DNA from: Limnephilus marmoratus
Lineage: Eukaryota; Arthropoda; Insecta; Trichoptera; Limnephilidae
DNA length: 64,000 nucleotides
Direction: 5' to 3'
Assembly: GCA_917880885.1 (NCBI GenBank)
Contig: OU862915.1
Span: 33,674,676 to 33,738,675, forward strand
Made by a program: the position numbers and the translations under genes. The notes under the pieces are model-generated. The model did no database searches and had not been told where the DNA came from. It worked only from the letters and a program-made list of their open reading frames with translations. Positions within the stretch are counted from its first letter, which is position 1; each line of letters opens with the position of its first letter. This document shows positions 11,700 through 23,931 of this stretch, in pieces.

Positions 11700-13850
11700 A
11701 GAAAGGTTTAGAAATACCTAACTAGCTATTCAGACCTGTTCGGTAATAAGAATAAGCCAATCAGAGCAAAGTTTCATTTCTGAATGGTGGTATCTTCCAC
11801 TATGTAAACATGCCAGTGCATTTCAGTATCGACACTACTTTACCCGTTATAATGCCGAACCACCGCAATAATACGTAACACATTAAATTAGCGGCCCGTT
11901 CGTTATCCGATACGCAGATTAAAGCTCCCAACACCCGTCCGGGGCGCTTTAATTAAACTCTCATTGTGTATTCTCTGGCTGTGCAACACGGGACATGGGA
12001 CACGGACACGGGGCACGCGGTAAATGGGACATGACACACATTACAAGACTTCCACCAGATGACGTATTTCCAAATATTATCGTATGAACGTGCTGTAATT
12101 CATTAACATGCTTACCCGCCTTTTATTATTCGTTTCTTATAATAATCACGGTTTCGGTTCCGGACCTATGTAGTTGTCATTTTCAAGGGTGGTGGTTTAA
12201 GAGGAATATGCAAGATAAAAATGTTAATATTTATACATTTTTTTAAGAAAAAAATTAATAAAGGGAAACTGTCGCAGATAATAGTAGCCAAATTGTATTT
12301 TTTAAAGCTTTTTCTTATTAGCTTTCATACATTTCTATCGAAAGAACAAAAAATTATAGTTGTCGCTTAAATTTTTATAAAGTACCTAATTAATCAATTA
12401 TTTAATTCTCCTCAAGCGAAACATAGGACAAGCGTCAATTTATAATGTGAACTGACTTGTAGTAAAAATTACTCGAAAATGGTGATTTCACATTAATCTT
12501 CCTCTTAAGTTGTTTAAAAGGCGTAAGCGTCAGTGATTTCAAGTGTTTTTGCATGCAAAAAGCCGAGGTAGGGCAATGGTGGGTGCATTTTTCTTTTCAA
12601 AATCTCCAGAAAGTCACATGAAATGTCTAATGCCTAGTCAAATCTATTGAAGTTTTAAATTTGAGTGCCACCCACACTAAAGCCGAGTTTGTCACAATAA
12701 TGTACTTACGGCAACGCGTGGTCTGATGTTTATGTTTAAGGGCCCGCAACCCGGATTTGTACCGATTTATTACATATTTCCCTTAAACACGGTAAGTTTT
12801 AAAGCTCTTAAAAAAATATATGTTATTCTTGAAGATAATATCTAGACTTTGCCCGCGCCGAAACGCAAATTATATAAAATTCCCTCGATAGAAAAAATCG
12901 CAAAGTATGCACCAAAAATTATTATTAACACGTTTGTTTCTGTTATTTTACAATTTATATGTATGAAAAAATTCACAGTGTTTCATTAAATGCTCTTTAA
13001 GGTAATGCCCCTGAGATTTTTGCTCTATTTTAAACGAGTCGTGTTTTATTAAACATTTTCGCAATTTTCGCATCGATTTTGTCGCTGTAAATGTTAGCGC
13101 TCTCCTGTAACATTCGTAATTTCGTATCTCTCCATCTTCTTTTCGGGCCCGGTTGCAGAGCCTTAAGGCTCACATTTGGATGATTTGCACTATAAGAGTT
13201 GGGATAACACCACAGACACCTTGTCCATGCAATACTTTCAGGCGTCCACTACCTTGATAACCGGGTACGATTTACAGCGGACTCGTCGGATATGTAATAA
13301 CCTCGTCATCAAGTACATGGGCAAGATGTACTTGATGACTGCTACACGTTGTGTTTAATGGTTAATTCATAGATTTGCCATTGGCAAGAGCAAAACAAGA
13401 ACTCATGGCGTTACGAAACATATAATAATAAATTGATTTGATTTTGGGAATTTGAATGTGCTGACAATGTCAGCCAAAGTGCTACGATCGTTGTAATAAT
13501 CACGGAATAATAAGTGCGACGGTTGTAGACAATTTGACCTGATTCGTGTTCAGGCCGATACTTCATTGCATCCTATTGTCCTCCCCTCTGGTTTTACAAC
13601 GCATAATTTTATGCACCGCGCTGCATTGGAAATAACGGATAAGGCACGGACGCATGTGCCGTTTATTAATATTCTCAAATCCGAAGAAACACTGCGTTCG
13701 AGTTGTGAACTTTGATATAGATATGAATTGATTTTCTTAAACTATAAAGCCTCGAAATCATAGCTATAAGCAAAATAAATATAATCGTTTTATATATTAT
13801 TTTAAAATTGGTTAGGTAGGTAGGCACTACTAAAAAATAGTCCTTAAACA
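11700..13850. other. No gene recognised
   Basis: A repeat A tail-like piece lies near 11750-11815 (GTTTCATTTCTGAATGGTGG). After that I find only AT-rich unique-looking sequence and a short GGTAGGTAGG stretch near 13813. Confidence 0.45.
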
Positions 13851-13854
13851 ATTA

Positions 13855-14409
13855 CAGCCTTACTAAAAAAAAACCACACCACGGCCGATAACCTGTGTTG
13901 CTGCCGCAACATGAATAAAACAACAATACACTAAAACACGAAATATTACTAATAAGATTTGTTCTTAAAATGTATTTTGAATCTGGCAACAATGTAATTT
14001 TTTATAGTGTACATAATAAATTGTTTGTTTTCCTACATAACCGCTAGGTGGCGGCGCCTGCGCATTCGTCGTTCGAAAGCGCGAAAAAAATTCACTCCTC
14101 GGATGTGTGCGTAATATTACTCAAATGTGATCGTAATTTCTATTAGTACGACTAATTCACCCTTATATTCGTATAATTGTTATATTTACCGTGTTTTTGT
14201 GGTTTTTAATAAGTTTTAGTCAAGTTATAATAATAGTTATAATAAAATTTCGTTCAGACATCATTAATAAAACAGAGATAAACTACCCTCTCAGGATGTG
14301 TAAACAATGTGTATTTTTTCCATGAACAATTTTTTAATTAGTAATGTTCTCACATCCGCGGCCGTTTGTCAATTGAATAAAATTTTCACTGGGTTTTTTA
14401 GTAAGGCTG
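13855..14409. mobile_element. TIR element, copy 1 (555 bp, TTA target duplication)
   Basis: Termini CAGCCTTACTAAAAAA and TTTTTTAGTAAGGCTG are perfect inverted repeats, and TTA flanks both ends (13852-13854, 14410-14412). The 3-bp TWA duplication suggests PIF/Harbinger mobilisation. No coding capacity. Confidence 0.75.
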
Positions 14410-14570
14410 TTAATGATTTCAATTTTGTTTGGATTTTTATTTGACAAAATTCACAAAAATCGTCAAACAAAAAAAAAACTTTAAAAATAATTTCTTCAAA
14501 CACAGCAAACTTATTTTGTTGCACCATTTTAATTCGAAATTAATAGAATACTTAGTTTTTAGCACTTTTA

Positions 14571-14709
14571 TGTCCATCATCAGGGCAGAATCTGCCAGAT
14601 CGCAACGCTGTCTGAAACGTTGGCTAAAGGAGGAGGTATCGCAACACGGCGTAGCTCCCCAAAAACAAATAACGAAAATACTTTTGGCCGTGAAAATCTA
14701 AAAACGTAT
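14571..14709 (+). mobile_element. Family C fragment with inverted junction inside the ribozyme
   Basis: The left part (TCCATCATCAGGGCAG) is the reverse complement of the CTGATGA half. The right part (CGCAACGCTGTCTGAAACG, then TTGGCTAAAGGAGGAGGTA) is the forward GAAAC half. The two halves therefore meet head to head, so no functional fold exists here. Confidence 0.5.
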
Positions 14710-15459
14710 ATTTTTATATCTTTACGATATTTTTTTATGGTTAATTTTGAGAAGTAGAGTCAAATTACGTGATTTTTTAGGGGTCTGCACTAGTAAATTT
14801 TTTTTTTTCAATCTCAGCACTCTAACGAACACAAAGGTCACAAGTCGCCACAAGTTATCGGCTTTTAGATAGGCGTTTTAGCTTACAACGAAAATCTATT
14901 CGAGTCTGTTTTCCTGACAAAATAATTTTACCTTCAATTCCCTCATATTCTTTCAGAGGAATTGCCACAGGCAGGCGTCCGGACTCTAGACTAATGACAT
15001 ACTGTATAGTAATACGTATAGCGGCCCAAGTACGTTCCTGTATAGTGTATATTATAGTGCATACTGTGAAATGCAATGTGCAGGTTTAGGTTGTAACTGC
15101 CGCTGACCCAGAACCGCTTTACGGGCGGAGCTCAGTACTCGGTGATTGTCATCTCGTCCAAAGGTAACCCCCCAGTGAATGTTGATGTAAGGGCGCGTAT
15201 ACAGTACATTCGAACTAGGTGCATGTGGTAGCTTAATGGTTTTAATGTTATGTAACAATCTTACGCGTATATTCTATTTAATATAAATAATTATAATATT
15301 AAAAACTCTATAATATTTTTTACTGATGATAGTCATTTCGCCTTATGTCTATTATAAACACAGAATGAAATAAGTTCTTCGTTTGACCACTTTATTTTAA
15401 TTTATATTCGTCGATTGGTTTCGGTTGAACTCAACTTACTTCAGGATAATAAACATATA

Positions 15460-16592
15460 CAGCCTTACTAAAAAAAACCACAGCACGCCCGATAACCCGC
15501 GTTGCTGCTACAACATGAATAAAACAAAAATACACTAAAACATGAAACATTACTAAAAAGGTTTGTTCTTAAAATGCATTTTATAATTCTGCCAACAATG
15601 TAATTTTTCATAGTGTAAGTAGTAAATTGTGTGTTTTCCTTCATAACCGCCAGGTGGCGGCGCGGGCGCCTGCGCATTCGTCGTTCGGGCTGAAAAAAAT
15701 CACTGGATGTGTGTGTAATATTATTAAGTACTCAAATGTTATCGTAATTTCTAATAATATGACTAATTCACCATTATATTCGTATAATTGATATATTTAC
15801 CGAGATTTTGTGGTTTTTAATAAGTTTTAGTCAAGTTATAATAAAAATAATCACAGTTTGAAAATTGAAATGTCAAAAAGTATTTTATATAAAACATGAA
15901 AATTCAAATTTACATTTAAAGGTTTTAATTTTATGAAAATTTCATAAAAGTGGTGTTTTTTTTAAATATTAATATCTAATACATGTGTACATAAACGGTC
16001 AAAGTAATTAACGTCTTTAGAGGTGCAAGAAATCTGTTATAAAAGTCAATATCATTTTTTAGGTTAGTTTTTTGGCAATAAAAAACTTTGAAATTTTTTA
16101 TTACTTTTTTATTGTACCTATGTACGAGGAAAAAGTGAGGTAAGAGTTTCGTTCCAAATTCATTATATAAAAGGTCTGTATTTTTTAAATTTTGTTTTTT
16201 ATACATTTCTGTACACTTTCATCAAATATGTTCTGGTAAAATAAAAAATCCATTTTTTTTTCGCTTTTGAATCTTAATACATGGCAGTTTATTAAAACTA
16301 AAGCGTATTTCAATTACACAAATCTAAAAGGTAATTTTATCTAGTTTTCATAAATGGTATTTGTTTTTACGACACCTTCAAAAATAAAAAATATATACAA
16401 CATTCAAAATACTTTGTAAAAAATCCAAATTTCGTTCAAACATCATTACTAAAACAGAGATAAACTACCCTCTCAGACTGTGTAAACCAAGTGTATTTTT
16501 TTCCATGAACAATTTTTTAATTAGTAATGTTTTCACATCCGCGGCCGTTTGTCAATTGAATAAATTTTTCACTGGGTTTTTTAGTAAGGCTA
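15460..16592. mobile_element. TIR element, copy 2, with about 570 bp of extra internal sequence
   Basis: Same termini as copy 1 (last base changed), flanked by ATA on both sides. Left and right parts match copy 1 (GGTGGCGGCG, TGCGCATTCGTCGTTCG, CACATCCGCGGCCGTTTGTC). About 570 bp between roughly 15855 and 16428 are absent from copy 1. The extra part is very AT-rich and has no recognisable gene. Confidence 0.7.
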
Positions 16593-16639
16593 ATAAACTA
16601 TAAACTAAATTACAGTACACAGTTAAGATTATGAAGTAC

Positions 16640-16970
16640 AGAGTTAAGATTATGAAATCACGAAAGAGAGAGCTTATAAGAGAGGAAGAGAACATTAGAG
16701 CTAGTTGGTGGAGTGGTAGGAGGAGGGGTAAAGGGAGGGTGGGGGTTAGATAGGGAGAAAGGGAACAACTTTAAAATCGGACTGTTGGTTAATTCCAACT
16801 GTTTGTTTAAAATTTTGAACTGTTTGTTTTATAATAAATTAAAATAAAGTGGTTTTAAACAAAGAACTTGTTTCTTTCTGTATAAAATCTGTTTTTTTGT
16901 TAAAAATTCCAACTGTTTAAAATAAAGTGGTTTTAAACAAGGAACTCGTTACATTCTGTATAATGTCAAG
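16640..16970 (+). repeat. Local direct repeats
   Basis: AAAATAAAGTGGTTTTAAAC then AAGGAACT / AAAGAACT and TTCTGTATAA occur twice (about 16840 and 16917), with TTCCAACTGTTT before each. Upstream, ACAGAGTTAAGATTATGAA is also doubled, then a purine-rich stretch. Origin unknown. Confidence 0.55.
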
Positions 16971-17019
16971 CCACAAAGTGTTTGCTTTCTTCGAATCTAT
17001 TATAAACATTAATATATTT

Positions 17020-17265
17020 TTATTAGCTCCGTATAGGGGGCCCTGACGAAAATAATTACCCTCATGGCCTATGTCACCTTTGGGGATGCTATGTGGAGTC
17101 TTTTTAGGAAAGGAATAAGGTATCTGGGGTGGTTAGGAATCTGGGGTTTAGTGTTTAGACCAGGAGTGAGAGACGTGTGAATATATCACTCCCACTACGA
17201 GGCGATGTTCTGCCACGCAGTTGGTGGGCAAACGCATCCGCCGCCAAGATCCGGATAAACCTTTT
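17020..17265 (+). repeat. Interspersed repeat B, partial
   Basis: TTAGCTCCGTATAGGGGG, CCTATGTCACCTTTGGGGAT, then GCCGCCAAGATCCGGATAAA. It is internally deleted compared with 18970-19330. Confidence 0.65.
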
Positions 17266-17620
17266 AAAAAAATGGTTCCGGTTCAGTAATACTTTGAGAA
17301 CAGCTGCAGTTAACCGAATGTGTCCGTTCAGTATTGTATACACCATAGAGTATAACAGAACAGTCAATCCACCCATCGGACTATATTATTGCACTTCCGG
17401 GCGCGAACGGGCGTGCTCTATCTCCGTATCGCCCTGTCTAACGACTCGGCCATTTCTGCTTGATACTTCCTAATGAGTACCCACTTGCAGTGTACATGCA
17501 TGTGATGCATGCAATCACGGTGTATCGCAGTGAGTGCTATGGTTGAGGAGTGGTTACTTTATTTATCATGATGTAGCTTTTTTTGAATTACGTAGTAACA
17601 TTATAACGTTTTAGTAGTAA

Positions 17621-17783
17621 GGGAACGTACCCATACTACGTGACACTTTCAGGGGGGGTCTTCAAAATGTCACGCTCCATACAAATGAGCGGCGGGTTGC
17701 TTAGGATTTTGGTCACCGGGGTGGGGGGGGGGGGGGGGGTTAAAAATTGCAAAAAGTTGGTCACGTAGTTTGGGTACGTTCCC
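17621..17783. mobile_element. Palindromic MITE with TAA target duplication, copy 1
   Basis: Termini GGGAACGTACCCATACTACG and CGTAGTTTGGGTACGTTCCC are inverted. TAA flanks both ends (17618-17620, 17784-17786). The interior holds a long G run (about 18). Other copies are at 34743 and 43734. Confidence 0.85.
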
Positions 17784-18084
17784 TAACCAAGATTCTTCAT
17801 TTCCCCATTACGCTTTTACATTTAAGATGATCCAATAGTCCAGGAAAAAATCGAAATTGGAATTCACGCCCCTTTTTGGAGGAGTTTAAAAATACCTTTT
17901 GGAAAGGTTGGAAAAGGTATTTGAGAATTTTTTCTTAAAGGCCTGTAAAAAACGTTAACTCCTTTTTTATGCGTTGTTTATTGTAATAACAAGGAAATTT
18001 CAAATTGATTTCACGGAACCAAGTGACGCGGAGTCTAATACGTCTATTCCCCGTCGCAGCCGGGGCCGAACTGATACAAAATGG

Positions 18085-18530
18085 GATTGGCAAATCTGTA
18101 GTCCTTAGGTGGACGGCATAAGGTTTACTTTGAAAATCCAAATTCTTCGACTGCCGGCCCTATTGATTGATTGATGTCAAAAATAACAAAGCGAAAATGC
18201 GTATTTAATTTATTTTGTGAAGTTCGGGCTAAAAATATCAATGTTTTGCGATTATTGTAAAAGAAACTTAATTTGCCACAGTCAACAGTAAAACCATATC
18301 CGAAAAAGGTTTTATAAGGAGGTGTGTTTGCACTTGAAAGTGTTTTTTTATAGAACTCATACTTTATTTTTTTCTTGGCTTATTAAAAGACTTTTCAAAA
18401 AAAATGACCGATTATTTTAAAGGCCAATATATGTTTTACACGCAGTATTGAATTGAAGCTTCTATAACTACTTCTAAGCGACGAAATTTTCAAAACAAAA
18501 ATACATGATTTAATACAATTTTGCATTATT
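18085..18530 (-). repeat. Inverted copy of the 4205-4670 repeat
   Basis: Read on the minus strand it follows 4205-4670 for about 450 bp with indels and substitutions. Function unknown; a MITE or retroelement UTR is possible. Confidence 0.75.
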
Positions 18531-18969
18531 TCGCATGGCCTCATCTTAAAATCGTTTGGTCATCCAAGTCTAAAACCACTGCCTTTTTTCTCCCCATTTT
18601 CTTTAATATGCCACAGGACGATGAAATATCGCTGCAACAATTTTATGTAGAGCTTTTTTCCTGGGGCTTTTTTTTATGGAGAATCGAACCCCACAGGATT
18701 TATTGGTTCTGCGCCAATAACTCACAAAGGGCCCGAAGGTCCGGGGAGATTTATTGAGGGATTGTGTTGTCCTTCTCTGTCCTTCGGTGGTTTACTTTAC
18801 TCGACCTAATTTAAATATACATATAGGACAGCCTGGAGGCTCCTGTTGACGTTGCAACCCTAGCATCTACAAACATGGTATTTTTTTTATACATTATTTA
18901 TCTTACGTTGCGAAGTTTGGGGAGAGAGCGGCGCTGGGTCCACAATGTCCAATTCTTGCATTTTTTAAA

Positions 18970-19330
18970 GTTAGCTCCACACAAGAGGCCCTGAGGAAAA
19001 TAATTCCCCCCAGGGCCTATGTCATCTTTGGGGATGCAGTGTGGAGGGTCTCTTTAGGAAAGGAGAGGAAGTTCTGGGAAGAAAAGGGTGTTAGGGGTGG
19101 GTAGGAATCTGGTGGTCAGTGTGTCCATGAGTGACGGAGTGTGAATCCACCCCTCCCACTGCGGTGCAAGGTGATGTTCCGAGAGAGTACGGCTGGAAAA
19201 GTCTAAAGGGACCCCTCAACCATTCTCTCCCGATCCGGCCTGCCATGCAGCTGGTGGGCAGGTGCACCCCTGCTAAGTCACCAAACGTAGCGAACCAGTT
19301 GGGATGACTTACGGCAGCGGTTGGTAGTTG
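18970..19330 (+). repeat. Interspersed repeat B
   Basis: TTAGCTCCACACAAGAGGCC, CCCAGGGCCTATGTCATCTT, GGGTGGGTAGGAATCTGG, and ACGTAGCGAACCAGTTGGGA near the end. The 5' end folds as a hairpin (CCACACAA/CTGTGTGG-like arms). Confidence 0.7.
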
Positions 19331-19522
19331 CTGTTACTTAGTTTGAGATCAGAAACTAGTTTTGAAATTCAAATAAAACCCTTTTTTATAATTGTATTGA
19401 CACTAACTAGTATAAAGCGCTCTTGAGCTCTTATTATGTCAATAAACTACGCTACAGTAAATTAAAAATTTATTAATGTATTTTGAAAGGTAAATTGATA
19501 TTTCGAAGCTCGTGGCATATTA

Positions 19523-19757
19523 TTTTAGGTTTTCACGGCCAAAATTATTATCGTCATTTTTTTGGGGTATTATGCCGTGTTGAGCTACCTCCTTCTTTTG
19601 CTAAAGTTTCAGTCAGCGTTAGAGTGTCAATTATCAGGGCAGATGTTTTAGTTATGTTACATCTGCCCTTATGATAAACACTGTAAAGCTGTCCGAACGT
19701 TGGCTAAAGGATTAGGTAGCTCAACACGGCATAATTCCCCAAAAATAAATCACGATA
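19523..19757. mobile_element. Family C inverted pair
   Basis: Left arm (minus) and right arm (plus) both read GTAGCTCAACACGGCATAAT outward from a centre near 19650 with ACATCTGCCC. Cores are degenerate (CTGATAA on the minus side; CTTATGA and CCGAACG on the plus side). The RTE-like element at 19800 follows closely. Confidence 0.55.
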
Positions 19758-19799
19758 GTTCATAGCTCATGTTGATTATATTTCCCTGGTATGAAGTAA

Positions 19800-21139
19800 A
19801 AATCATAGAAAATCAAGTGTGAAAATCATAGAGGAATATCGTTACTTTGTACGGCGTATAAAATTTTCACAATGATTTTGAAAGAAAGACTAGAATATTA
19901 CTCAGAAAACTTACTAGGAGAATATCAGGCAGGTTTCAGGAGGGGGAGATCCACCACTGATCAACTCTTCACTACTCGACAAATCCTGACAAAATGCTGG
20001 GAATTCGATATAGACATATATCAACTATTTGTTGACTTCAAACAGGCGTACGACAGTATAGACAGGGAGAAAATATATGAACTACTCCTAAATTTTGGAA
20101 TACCGCCCAAAATAGTCAAGCTTGTAAAAGCAACAATGGTCGGCTCACGGTGTCGAGTAAGGATAGGAGGTGAAACAATGGAGGATTTTATCGTCTCCCA
20201 GGGGCTGAAACAAGGTGATGGCTTAGCACCCACCCTTTTCAATATTGTACTGGAGCACGTCGTGAGGAAGACAATGATCAGTACCGACTCAAACTTCTGC
20301 TACAGAAGCAATCAAATAGTTGGCCACGCAGATGACCTTAACATTGTTGAAAGATCCCTACAGGCTGTAAGAGAAGTGTTTGACCCTTTGGAGACTGCGG
20401 CAAGAGAGGTGGGTTTGCAAATCAATGAAAATAAAACAAAAATCATGATGCAAACCAGAACCCCTCACCGCAGAATAAAAGATAAAGTGAAATTTAAAGA
20501 CAGTTATAATTTCGAAGTGGTCGAAGAGTTTACCTACCTGGGCTCCATCATAACGCAGGACAATGAAGACCCAGTAGAAGTAAGAAAGCGCATTACAGCC
20601 GCTAACAAAACTTACTTCGCGTTGCTGCCAGTGTTCAAATCCCGAAACGTCCATAACCAAAATAACCTTATATAAAACAATTATCAGAACGGTCTTGGCC
20701 TATGGATGTGAGGCGGGAACACTGACAGCAAAGTCAGCGGAACAGCTGGACATCTTCGAAAGAAAGGTACTTCGAAGAATCTTAGGAGCGGTGCGAGAGG
20801 GAGAGGCATGGAGAATCCGCCACAATAATGAGCTCTATGATATTTACCAAGCTTTAAGACTCTCCACCCATTTAAGACTCCAAAGATTAAGATGGGCCGG
20901 ACATGTGCACCGAATGCCAAGCACACGAGTACCGAAGAAGGTTCTGACAGGACACCCGGGAGGTAAACGAAAGGCGGGCAGACCTAGACTGAGATGGGAG
21001 GATGATGTCAGGAAGGATGCAAGAGGATTACTCCATGTTGCAGATTAGAAGACGACGGCCGAGGACAGAGGGCGGTGGAGGCTTATTTTGAAGGAGGCCA
21101 AGGCTCGAAATGGGCTGTAGCGCCATTGAAGAAGAAGAA
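19800..21139 (+). mobile_element. 5'-truncated RTE-like non-LTR retrotransposon with 12-bp target duplication
   Basis: The insertion is flanked by GGTATGAAGTAA at 19788-19799 and again at 21140-21151. It ends in a short (GAA)n tail, as is usual for RTE-type elements that lack poly(A). Only the RT and C-terminal coding region remain. The 5' end lies within the RT domain, next to a Penelope-like inverted pair (19523-19757). Confidence 0.8.
19832..21119 (+). pseudogene. RTE-like reverse transcriptase and C-terminal domain, frameshifted
   Basis: RT homology begins at about 19832 (GISLLCTAYKIF) and continues through GEYQAGFRRGRSTTDQ, motif A FVDFKQAYDS, motif B QGLKQGDGLAPTLFNIVLE and motif C GHADDLNIV. 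In motif C the first residue of the usual Y/F-ADD box is His; the two Asp remain. The first frame stops at 20673-20675. Homology continues in a shifted frame with RTVLAYGCEAGTLT, LRLQRLRWAGHVHRM and GRPRLRWEDDVRKD. A TAG at 21046-21048 then stands where relatives have Trp, followed by EDRGRW and EAKARNGL. The protein would have copied element RNA at target sites; it is now inactive. Confidence 0.85.
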
Positions 21140-21777
21140 GGTATGAAGTAATAACTTTGAGAACAAAAAATCTGATATTTTTGGTGGAATTTACCAAACA
21201 TCAAATATTTATTACATTTAAAAATAAAAAGTTTTAAGAAAGTATACAATTGAATATTGCATTTTTGGTTCATTCAAAAACGAAAAGAGTGTGAATGTAG
21301 GGCATGCCACAACTGGTGTAAAATTGAGTCAGATATGGAAGTTTGAAAATCAAACGTTTTCAAAAACGTATTTTATATCACACATTAACTTCGTGTCGTA
21401 TCAAACGTGTTGATCGGTCTTTAATAGGAATATAAATCATAAATATGTAATTTATTCCCATTGAGGCTGTCTCAATCAATTGTTGTTCGATATTATCATT
21501 TAATGCACGTCTGTTTCATTGAATTTATATCTGTATTTATCGAGAAATGAATCGATTTAATCCTACTTAAGAAAACTGTTCACGTTTCTGTACGATATTG
21601 CGTTTTTGGAAATGCCATTATTTGTTCTATAAATCGTAGGCTCTGAAGTGTTTAAAATTGTATATTCGACAAAGTCAGGGTTCAGGTTTTTTTTGTAATG
21701 CCAACCCTACACGTTCAATATTTATCGTGATACGCAGATGCGAGATATTATTGAGCGTGTGGACTGCTATGTTCACG

Positions 21778-22653
21778 CAGTGTTGCCAGGTCCTTAAAAT
21801 GAAGAAAAAAAAATATGTTTCTGGGATAATGTTTTGAAGGGTAAAAAAACTATATTTATCGTTGCTTTTTATTGAGAATATAAAAAAGAAAATAACGGTA
21901 CCTACGAGTAAGTAAAAAATATGCAATGCTTTTTTAAAGACAATCATTTCGTAATATTGCTTTGAATAATTGGAAAAAATAATGAAATGAAAACAAATAA
22001 CTTTGTAAAATATATTATTATAATTATAAAGAGCTATTGTGAAACCGAGCCATGAACTACATCGATCGTCCAGTTGATTAGTTAGACATCTCCGAATAAT
22101 CGAAATTTTAGTTGAGTATAATGAGTTATATTATAATGCAGACAAACTTGTTTTGAAATTAACAAAATATAGATGTTTTCTGGGTTTCTAGTTGGAAATT
22201 TCAAAATGTCATACTGATGTGCCGGACCGTTGTGCTTCCCGGTGTTATTTTATAGTATAGGTATGTAAAGTGTAAACCACCGGCACCGAATAAATAATCT
22301 TTGGTTTATGGTGAGCATTCGAGTATTGCTTTCCTCATTATCTCAAAACTTAGTATTTGGAGTTGCCTGACTAATGAACTCTACGATCGACATTCCTGAT
22401 TTCAGGAATATGACCCATGTTAAAAAAACGTTCACACTTTGCATTCAAAAGTACATACTTTGTTGACCGGTAAAAACTTTATAGAAAAAACCATGGAGAT
22501 AGAAATAACTAAATTTAGTTTAATTTATCTCAAAATGCCATAGCCTCACTGGCTCTAGACGGAAACAGATGGGAATCTTTGAGGTATTCACAGAAAAATT
22601 AAAAAAAAAAAAAAAACGAAAACATAGTAAATACCTTGCACCTGGCAACACTG
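21778..22653. repeat. Inverted-repeat-bounded segment with hAT-like ends
   Basis: Left end CAGTGTTGCCAGGT and right end ACCTGGCAACACTG are perfect 14-bp inverted repeats of hAT style. The flanking octamers do not match, so insertion by hAT transposition is not proved. The interior contains no recognisable gene. Confidence 0.4.
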
Positions 22654-22864
22654 GGCGAACCCAACACATGAGCAAATATTTATTCAATATCGTGATATTT
22701 ATTGAGTGTCTAGATATAGACTTGTGTATTGACGTTGACTAATCACAGGATTTCTAGATTACCTGAAAACCGGTTCGTGAACCCACGGATCGTGATAAAT
22801 ATTGAACGCCTAGTCTCGCCGTCTCACTTCAATATTTATCGCGTCAGTACCCATCGCAGCAGCA

Positions 22865-23244
22865 ATGGATGAGGACGTGTTTACTAACGGACCCGCGGCT
22901 CTACCCGAACCCAGTACAAGGGATCAGTTTGTTCTGAAAGAGTTTATTATAAATTTAGAAGCGCTGCCCGAGCTATGGGATAGTTCATCAACAGATTACA
23001 AAAATTTTGTAAAAAGGAGCGAAGCATTGGGCAAGCTGCTGACTGTTTATAAACAAGTGAAAAAGGATGCAAGCCTTGATGATATTAGGAAAAAAATAAA
23101 CTCTTTACGCTCAAACTATAGAAAGGAGTTTAAAAAATCGTGGAATCCAAACGTTCGGGAACTGGCAGCCATGTTTACAAGCCGAAATCATGGGTGTTTC
23201 ACCAATTGCATTTTTTGAATAAGACAGAGCAACTAATAATTCCG
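22865..23244 (+). pseudogene. MADF-domain gene, exon 1 (frameshifted)
   Basis: The protein starts MDEDVFTNGPAALPEP. Residues about 22-95 form a MADF (Myb/SANT-like) domain: FVLKEFIINLEALPELWD, SSTDYKNFVKRSEALGKLL, then DDIRKKINSLRSNYRKEFKK. MADF domains bind DNA and in PIF/Harbinger elements act with the transposase. The annotated frame stops at 23216-23218, but the next expected segment (VYKPKSWVFHQLHFL) continues in another frame from about 23155 to a good donor CCG|GTGAGT at 23245. One base appears to have been lost or gained. Exon 1 ends in phase 0, matching the exon at 26122. With the frame repaired by alignment it would be a normal MADF-BESS gene; as it stands it is broken, unless the assembly has an error here. 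Confidence 0.75.
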
Positions 23245-23931
23245 GTGAGTGTTTATTAATATTTTTATTTTGCTGTTTTATTTATACCTGTTTTTAGAAT
23301 GCGTGAACCCTTGTACTTAACTTTAGGGTAGGTAGGTAGGTAAACTTTGTTACTACGTTATTAAGTATGATAGAAGGGGAGTAATGACATAAAATAAAAT
23401 TTTATTTATTTATTAGTCACATTTGTAGATAGAGGGGGCATTTTACATATATTTTAGCTGTGCCTATCTCACCTATGTCGAGACCGTTTACAAATAACGC
23501 ACGCACGATTGATGAAACAAAGCGATCCCATCGAAAAGAGACACTAGCGGCATCTCGTGGAGATGGAGTGATCTAACTTAAATACGGTTTTCGTGGGGTA
23601 TAGGCAACCCAACCAAAGGTTTTTTTTTTTTTTTAAGGTCATGTATATTATCGAGGCTTCTGACTCACACAATGTTGTCATTTTTTTGCCTCATCTGTTT
23701 TTAAATTATAATATTATCATTATAATCTCTAATGATCTTTAAAAGGTACTTAGTCCTTTTGTAATCATTTTGTATAAAAATTAACTTTCAAATATTTTCC
23801 AGTTCACGTGATCTATTAAATTTCATTATTCTTGAAATATATTTTTTAATCACTTCTTCTACTAGTGCAAAATTATTTTGTGGTAACATTTTAAATTCAA
23901 ATTAATAAATAACGTTGTATTAACCGCTTAA

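Noticed and set aside
21778..22653. hAT element
   Set aside because: Perfect 14-bp hAT-like ends, but the flanking octamers (TGTTCACG and GGCGAACC) are not duplicates; kept only as an inverted-repeat segment.
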